Assembly: GCA_017502425.1 (NCBI GenBank)
Contig: JAFVVB010000052.1
Coordinates: forward strand, 1 to 7,677
Source of the DNA: Ruminococcus sp.
Lineage (GTDB): Bacteria; Bacillota; Clostridia; Oscillospirales; Acutalibacteraceae
Length of the DNA: 7,677 nucleotides
Direction: 5' to 3'
The notes under the pieces are model-generated. The model searched no databases. It worked only from the letters and a program-made list of their open reading frames with translations, and was not told the DNA's origin. Every line of letters starts with the position of its first letter. The first letter of the stretch is position 1. This document shows positions 6,147 to 7,677 of this stretch, piece by piece. Made by a program: the position numbers and the translations under genes.

Positions 6147-6332
6147 ATGGCAAAAAACGGTGCTATGAATGTAGTTAAAGGTGTTGCGTTTGGTATGGCT
6201 TCAGGTATGGTAGCAGGATTTGTTGGAAAGAAAATGATGGACGAGGGCAAGAAAGGTATGCGAAAAAAAGCTAACAGAGCAATAGATACTATGGAAAACA
6301 TCGCATCCACAGCAAAATATATTTTCAGATAA
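6147..6332 (+). CDS. Small hydrophobic glycine-zipper protein, function unknown
   Basis: I do not recognise a named family, though small Gly/Ala-rich proteins of this build occur in Clostridia. The gene encodes 61 residues from an ATG with a strong Shine-Dalgarno. Residues 9-27 form one hydrophobic segment with glycines at 12, 16, 20 and 24, a regular GxxxG series known as a glycine zipper, which favours close packing of membrane helices. A basic stretch follows (KK at 28-29 and 35-36, RKK at 39-41, R44), then a short amphipathic tail rich in Ala, Met and Ile ending KYIFR. The charge pattern suggests a single membrane helix with a cytoplasmic basic tail, or a membrane-surface helix. It is the only rightward gene between leftward neighbours, divergent from trmL and convergent with luxS, with its own terminator. 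Strong RBS plus terminator argue that it is a real gene. A toxin-like, stress or envelope role would be guesswork. Confidence 0.75.
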   Translation: MAKNGAMNVVKGVAFGMASGMVAGFVGKKMMDEGKKGMRKKANRAIDTMENIASTAKYIFR

Positions 6333-6334
6333 AT

Positions 6335-6367
6335 AAAAGCACCGCGATATAAAAGCGGTGCTTTTTT
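6335..6367. terminator. Bidirectional rho-independent terminator between the small gene and luxS
   Basis: An 11-bp perfect stem (AAAAGCACCGC at 6335-6345 pairing with GCGGTGCTTTT at 6355-6365) with a 9-nt loop is followed by a run of six T on the plus strand and TTTTATTT on the minus strand. It starts 3 nt after the small gene's stop and lies just past the luxS stop at 6371, so it serves both convergent genes. Confidence 0.92.
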
Positions 6368-6370
6368 GCG

Positions 6371-6835
6371 TTATTCATGGTAGTCGTAGCTGAGCATTTC
6401 TACCGTAAAGTCTTTGATATCATCGTAGTATTTGCACAAAGCCTCGTGTGCTTTTTCTACGTTATGTGCCAGGTAGTTTCCACACTCGATTCTGGAGTTG
6501 CCCGGAATTTCACCTTCGTGGTCTCTGCATTTTTTTACGATGTCTTTGATGAGTGAAAGAGCAGTGCTAAGCTCTAAGTCACGTGTCAGAAAATAAAATC
6601 CTGTCATGCACCCCATAGGTCCGAAATAGATGACGTTGTCAGAGTACTGCGAATTTCTGGCATAGGTTGCGAAAAGATGCTCGATAGTGTGCATTGCATA
6701 CGGTTCTAAAAATGGTGGTGTGTTAGGTTTAATAAAACGTAAATCAAAGGTAGTTATGTCACCGTCGATTCTAGATATATATACACCTTCGTTTAGTTTA
6801 TCGTGATCCACCGTAAAACTTGAGATTTTTTTCAT
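6371..6835 (-). CDS. luxS: S-ribosylhomocysteine lyase (autoinducer-2 synthase)
   Basis: LuxS cleaves S-ribosylhomocysteine to homocysteine and 4,5-dihydroxy-2,3-pentanedione, the precursor of the AI-2 signal. It is a cytosolic step of the activated methyl cycle. The 154 residues match the family. The Fe/Zn site is complete: His49 and His53 in HTIEHLF (with Glu52, the general base) and Cys118 in ECGNY. The second catalytic cysteine is Cys76 in GPMGCMTGFY. The ATG lies 5 nt after AGAGGT (6841-6846), and that site overlaps the stop codon of the upstream GH25 gene. The 10-nt gap suggests co-transcription and translational coupling. No pfs/mtnN or methionine gene is in view, so its pathway partners are elsewhere. 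The function is sure. Whether AI-2 is used as a signal by this organism cannot be told. Confidence 0.98.
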   Translation of the reverse strand: MKKISSFTVDHDKLNEGVYISRIDGDITTFDLRFIKPNTPPFLEPYAMHTIEHLFATYARNSQYSDNVIYFGPMGCMTGFYFLTRDLELSTALSLIKDIVKKCRDHEGEIPGNSRIECGNYLAHNVEKAHEALCKYYDDIKDFTVEMLSYDYHE

Positions 6836-6840
6836 ATTTT

Positions 6841-6846
6841 ACCTCT
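6841..6846 (-). promoter_or_regulatory. luxS ribosome binding site overlapping the GH25 stop codon
   Basis: AGAGGT (minus strand) 5 nt before the luxS ATG shares its first base with the last base of the GH25 TAA (6846-6848). Ribosomes finishing the upstream gene would end on this site, a layout that favours coupled translation. Confidence 0.75.
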
Positions 6847-7677
6847 TAGTAGTTTTTCATACATATGTTCATATCTACATTTCCTTCGATACCGTCAACC
6901 TGACCTTCGATGTTATACTGCCACATATGGAAGTTGTAGTACATTGAAGGGGTGTTTTCGTAGTCGGCAATCCAGAAATCATAGTCTTTGAGTCGCTCTA
7001 AATCATATGAGTAATAAATAAGATGGGTGTTAGAGTAAATAATAGACTCGTAGCCGTTTTCTTCAATCATATCGCAAAAAGCGATAGCGGCGTCGGTGAG
7101 CTGTGCACCTGATACTGAGTCGGTTCTAGCAGTATCACCATCAATATGCTCCCAGTCAAAAGCGATAGGATAGTCAAAGTCCATATTTCCGATAAGGTCG
7201 AGTACGTATTTTGCTTCTTCACTAGCTTCCTCGGCGTTTTTTGCTTGAGAGAAGAAGTAACCACCTACTCTAAGTCCCGCTTCTTTAGCCTGCTTATAGT
7301 AGTTTTTGTAGTTACTGTCAGCGTACATATCGCCCTGTTCGGAGTAGTATCTGCCGCCGATTCTGAGTATTACGTAATCAAAGCCCTGAGCCTTGACTTT
7401 ATTAAAGTCAACCTCGCCCTGATATTCCGATAGGTCTATACCCATACATGAACCTACTTCACCGTCTAAGTAGTATGTCATCATACCTTTATCATCAAGA
7501 ATAAAGTTCTCGTTGACATATGAATTTTTAGCAAATCCCGGCACAGCCTCAATCTCGATAGTGCCAAGTGACGGGTCATTTACGGTGATGGTTTCACCCT
7601 TTTTGGTGTATTCGGTTTTATGCTCAACGAACTGGGTTTCCTTAGTGTCGCTGTTTCTACTGATAGTAGTAAAAATA
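6846..7677 (-). CDS. GH25 family muramidase (lysozyme-like), 5'-truncated
   Basis: The product is predicted to hydrolyse the beta-1,4 bond between N-acetylmuramic acid and N-acetylglucosamine in peptidoglycan. The frame stays open to the right edge, so 276 residues plus one base are visible and the true start is outside. The GTG at 7542-7544 is an internal Val (residue 45 of the fragment). GH25 hallmarks: GIDLSEYQG with Asp81 at the start of the barrel, the catalytic FDWE with Asp174 and Glu176, DFWIADY, and the C-terminal MWQY and VDGIEGNVDMN. The domain ends at the C-terminus, with no cell-wall binding repeats after it. The roughly 78 residues before it look like an extracellular linker or small beta region. 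A signal peptide or membrane anchor, expected in this family, would lie off the edge. It ends 10 nt before luxS. Its likely job is self cell-wall remodelling or attack on other cells' walls. No phage genes are nearby. Confidence 0.92.
   Translation of the reverse strand, partial: IFTTISRNSDTKETQFVEHKTEYTKKGETITVNDPSLGTIEIEAVPGFAKNSYVNENFILDDKGMMTYYLDGEVGSCMGIDLSEYQGEVDFNKVKAQGFDYVILRIGGRYYSEQGDMYADSNYKNYYKQAKEAGLRVGGYFFSQAKNAEEASEEAKYVLDLIGNMDFDYPIAFDWEHIDGDTARTDSVSGAQLTDAAIAFCDMIEENGYESIIYSNTHLIYYSYDLERLKDYDFWIADYENTPSMYYNFHMWQYNIEGQVDGIEGNVDMNICMKNY

Noticed and set aside
7542..7544. GTG as the start of the GH25 gene (232-residue reading)
   Set aside because: The same frame is open for another 44 codons to the window edge with sensible residues, and no Shine-Dalgarno precedes the GTG. 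The gene is cut by the edge.

Overview
The window reads as chromosomal DNA of a low-to-mid GC Gram-positive anaerobe, most likely class Clostridia and plausibly a gut Ruminococcaceae/Oscillospirales type. The grounds are the Firmicutes-style protein sequences, strong AGAGGT/AGGAAG ribosome binding sites, U-tailed hairpin terminators, use of TTG as a start codon, and a biased codon set in the glycolytic and translation genes. Placement below class is inference. No mobile element, phage gene, RNA gene or CRISPR array was seen. Seven genes are present, two of them cut by the window edges.

Layout. Left edge (1-1671, +): the C-terminal four-fifths of an EF-G-like translational GTPase (FusA2 type). 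Two back-to-back hairpin terminators (1705-1779) separate it from the convergent glycolytic cluster. Middle (1794-5381, -): pgk, tpiA and gpmI in transcription order, encoding phosphoglycerate kinase, triosephosphate isomerase and cofactor-independent phosphoglycerate mutase. This is lower glycolysis without gap or eno beside it. A 194-bp AT-rich leader (5382-5575) holds the pgk promoter region, including a Rex-operator-like palindrome centred on a candidate -10 box and a second inverted repeat over the -35 region. A GC-rich intercistronic hairpin lies between pgk and tpiA. Upstream (5576-6073, -): trmL, a tRNA wobble-base 2'-O-methyltransferase starting at TTG.

Right part: a lone small gene on the + strand (6147-6332) encodes a 61-residue glycine-zipper hydrophobic protein. 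A bidirectional terminator separates it from a leftward pair: a GH25 muramidase-like gene running off the right edge (6846-7677) and luxS (6371-6835), whose ribosome binding site overlaps the muramidase stop codon.

How they fit together. pgk-tpiA-gpmI form one glycolytic transcription unit that may respond to NADH/NAD+ through Rex. The EF-G-like gene and trmL act in translation. LuxS recycles S-ribosylhomocysteine, producing homocysteine and the AI-2 precursor, and is probably co-transcribed with a cell-wall hydrolase. The points most worth a second look are the altered guanine-recognition motifs in the EF-G paralogue, the Rex-like site at pgk, and the glycine-zipper microprotein.
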